DNA of 6,610 nt from Pseudobdellovibrionaceae bacterium (GTDB lineage Bacteria; Bdellovibrionota; Bdellovibrionia; Bdellovibrionales; Bdellovibrionaceae): NCBI GenBank assembly GCA_947374445.1, contig CANCBY010000137.1, forward strand, positions 1 through 6,610, in the 5' to 3' direction. Of the stretch, positions 6,434 through 6,610 are shown piece after piece (within the stretch, counting starts at the first letter, position 1; each line of letters opens with the position of its first letter). The notes beneath the pieces are model-generated. The model worked only from the letters and a program-made list of their open reading frames with translations, was not told the origin of the DNA and searched no databases. The position numbers and the translations under genes were made by a program.

Positions 6434-6610
6434 TTAATTTTTTAGCTCGGGGATGAGCTCATCGCGAATGGCAGCCCATTCATTGAGTGCAATTTGATAG
6501 TCACCGATAGCTTTTGAGTACTGAACTTCAGAATCGAAATAGTTGTTGAGTGAAGTGATCAAAGTGCTGATATCCGTACGTCCTTGAACGTAGGCCTTAT
6601 TCAGCTCTTG
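6434..6610 (-). CDS. TolC-family outer-membrane efflux protein, C-terminal end (5' truncated by window)
   Basis: The - strand frame is open from the window edge at 6610 and ends at a TAA (6436-6434), giving 58 residues. They match the last coiled-coil helices of the TolC / outer-membrane efflux protein family: AYVQGRTDISTLITSLNNY corresponds to the family pattern 'aY..Gr.d...ll.a...', and SEVQYSKAIGDYQIALNEWA to '...a...Y..Al.dY..A...l'. Such proteins form trimeric channels across the outer membrane and periplasm for type I secretion or RND-type efflux. The inner-membrane partners would lie outside the window. The downstream lipoprotein gene starts 32 bp after this stop and is probably in the same transcript. 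The call rests on a short segment, so the subfamily cannot be given. Confidence 0.72.
   Translation of the reverse strand, partial: QELNKAYVQGRTDISTLITSLNNYFDSEVQYSKAIGDYQIALNEWAAIRDELIPELKN

Overview
The window carries a chaperone and central-metabolism stretch from a Gram-negative bacterium. It holds the 3' end of dnaJ, a complete dnaK, a complete acetyl-CoA synthetase gene (acs) and an HD-GYP-like gene on the + strand. These are followed, on the - strand, by a lipoprotein gene and the 3' end of a TolC-family gene. The DnaK ATPase domain has the extra segment typical of Gram-negative DnaK, and the lipoprotein and TolC-type efflux protein also imply an outer membrane. The moderate base composition, the dnaJ-then-dnaK order and the style of the HD-GYP-like and lipoprotein genes suggest a Bdellovibrio-like (Bdellovibrionota / former deltaproteobacterial) organism. 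That placement is inference, not something read directly from the sequence.

Layout: bases 1-231 encode the C-terminus of DnaJ. Bases 232-339 are a short intergenic region with a heat-shock (sigma-32-like) promoter candidate. Bases 340-2247 are dnaK. Bases 2248-2421 hold a small hairpin, then a 46-nt hairpin with a 21-bp stem that looks like a terminator, then a promoter candidate and ribosome binding site for acs. Bases 2422-4359 are acs. About 4448-5482 encode a degenerate HD-GYP protein that probably starts at a TTG codon. Bases 5460-6401 on the - strand encode a lipoprotein whose 3' end overlaps that gene tail-to-tail by 23 bp. Bases 6434-6610 on the - strand encode the end of a TolC-family outer-membrane factor, which lies upstream of the lipoprotein gene in the same apparent operon. 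No stretch longer than 300 bases lacks a gene.

How the genes relate: DnaJ and DnaK are partner chaperones. Acs activates acetate to acetyl-CoA. The HD-GYP-like protein follows acs with no visible terminator, so the two may be cotranscribed; it has lost two of the metal-ligand histidines and is probably a sensor, scaffold or weak enzyme. The TolC-family protein and lipoprotein point to an envelope or efflux operon that extends beyond the window. I see no mobile element, CRISPR array, tRNA or rRNA. Most of the window is conserved housekeeping DNA; the degenerate HD-GYP protein and the two-repeat lipoprotein are the least ordinary parts.
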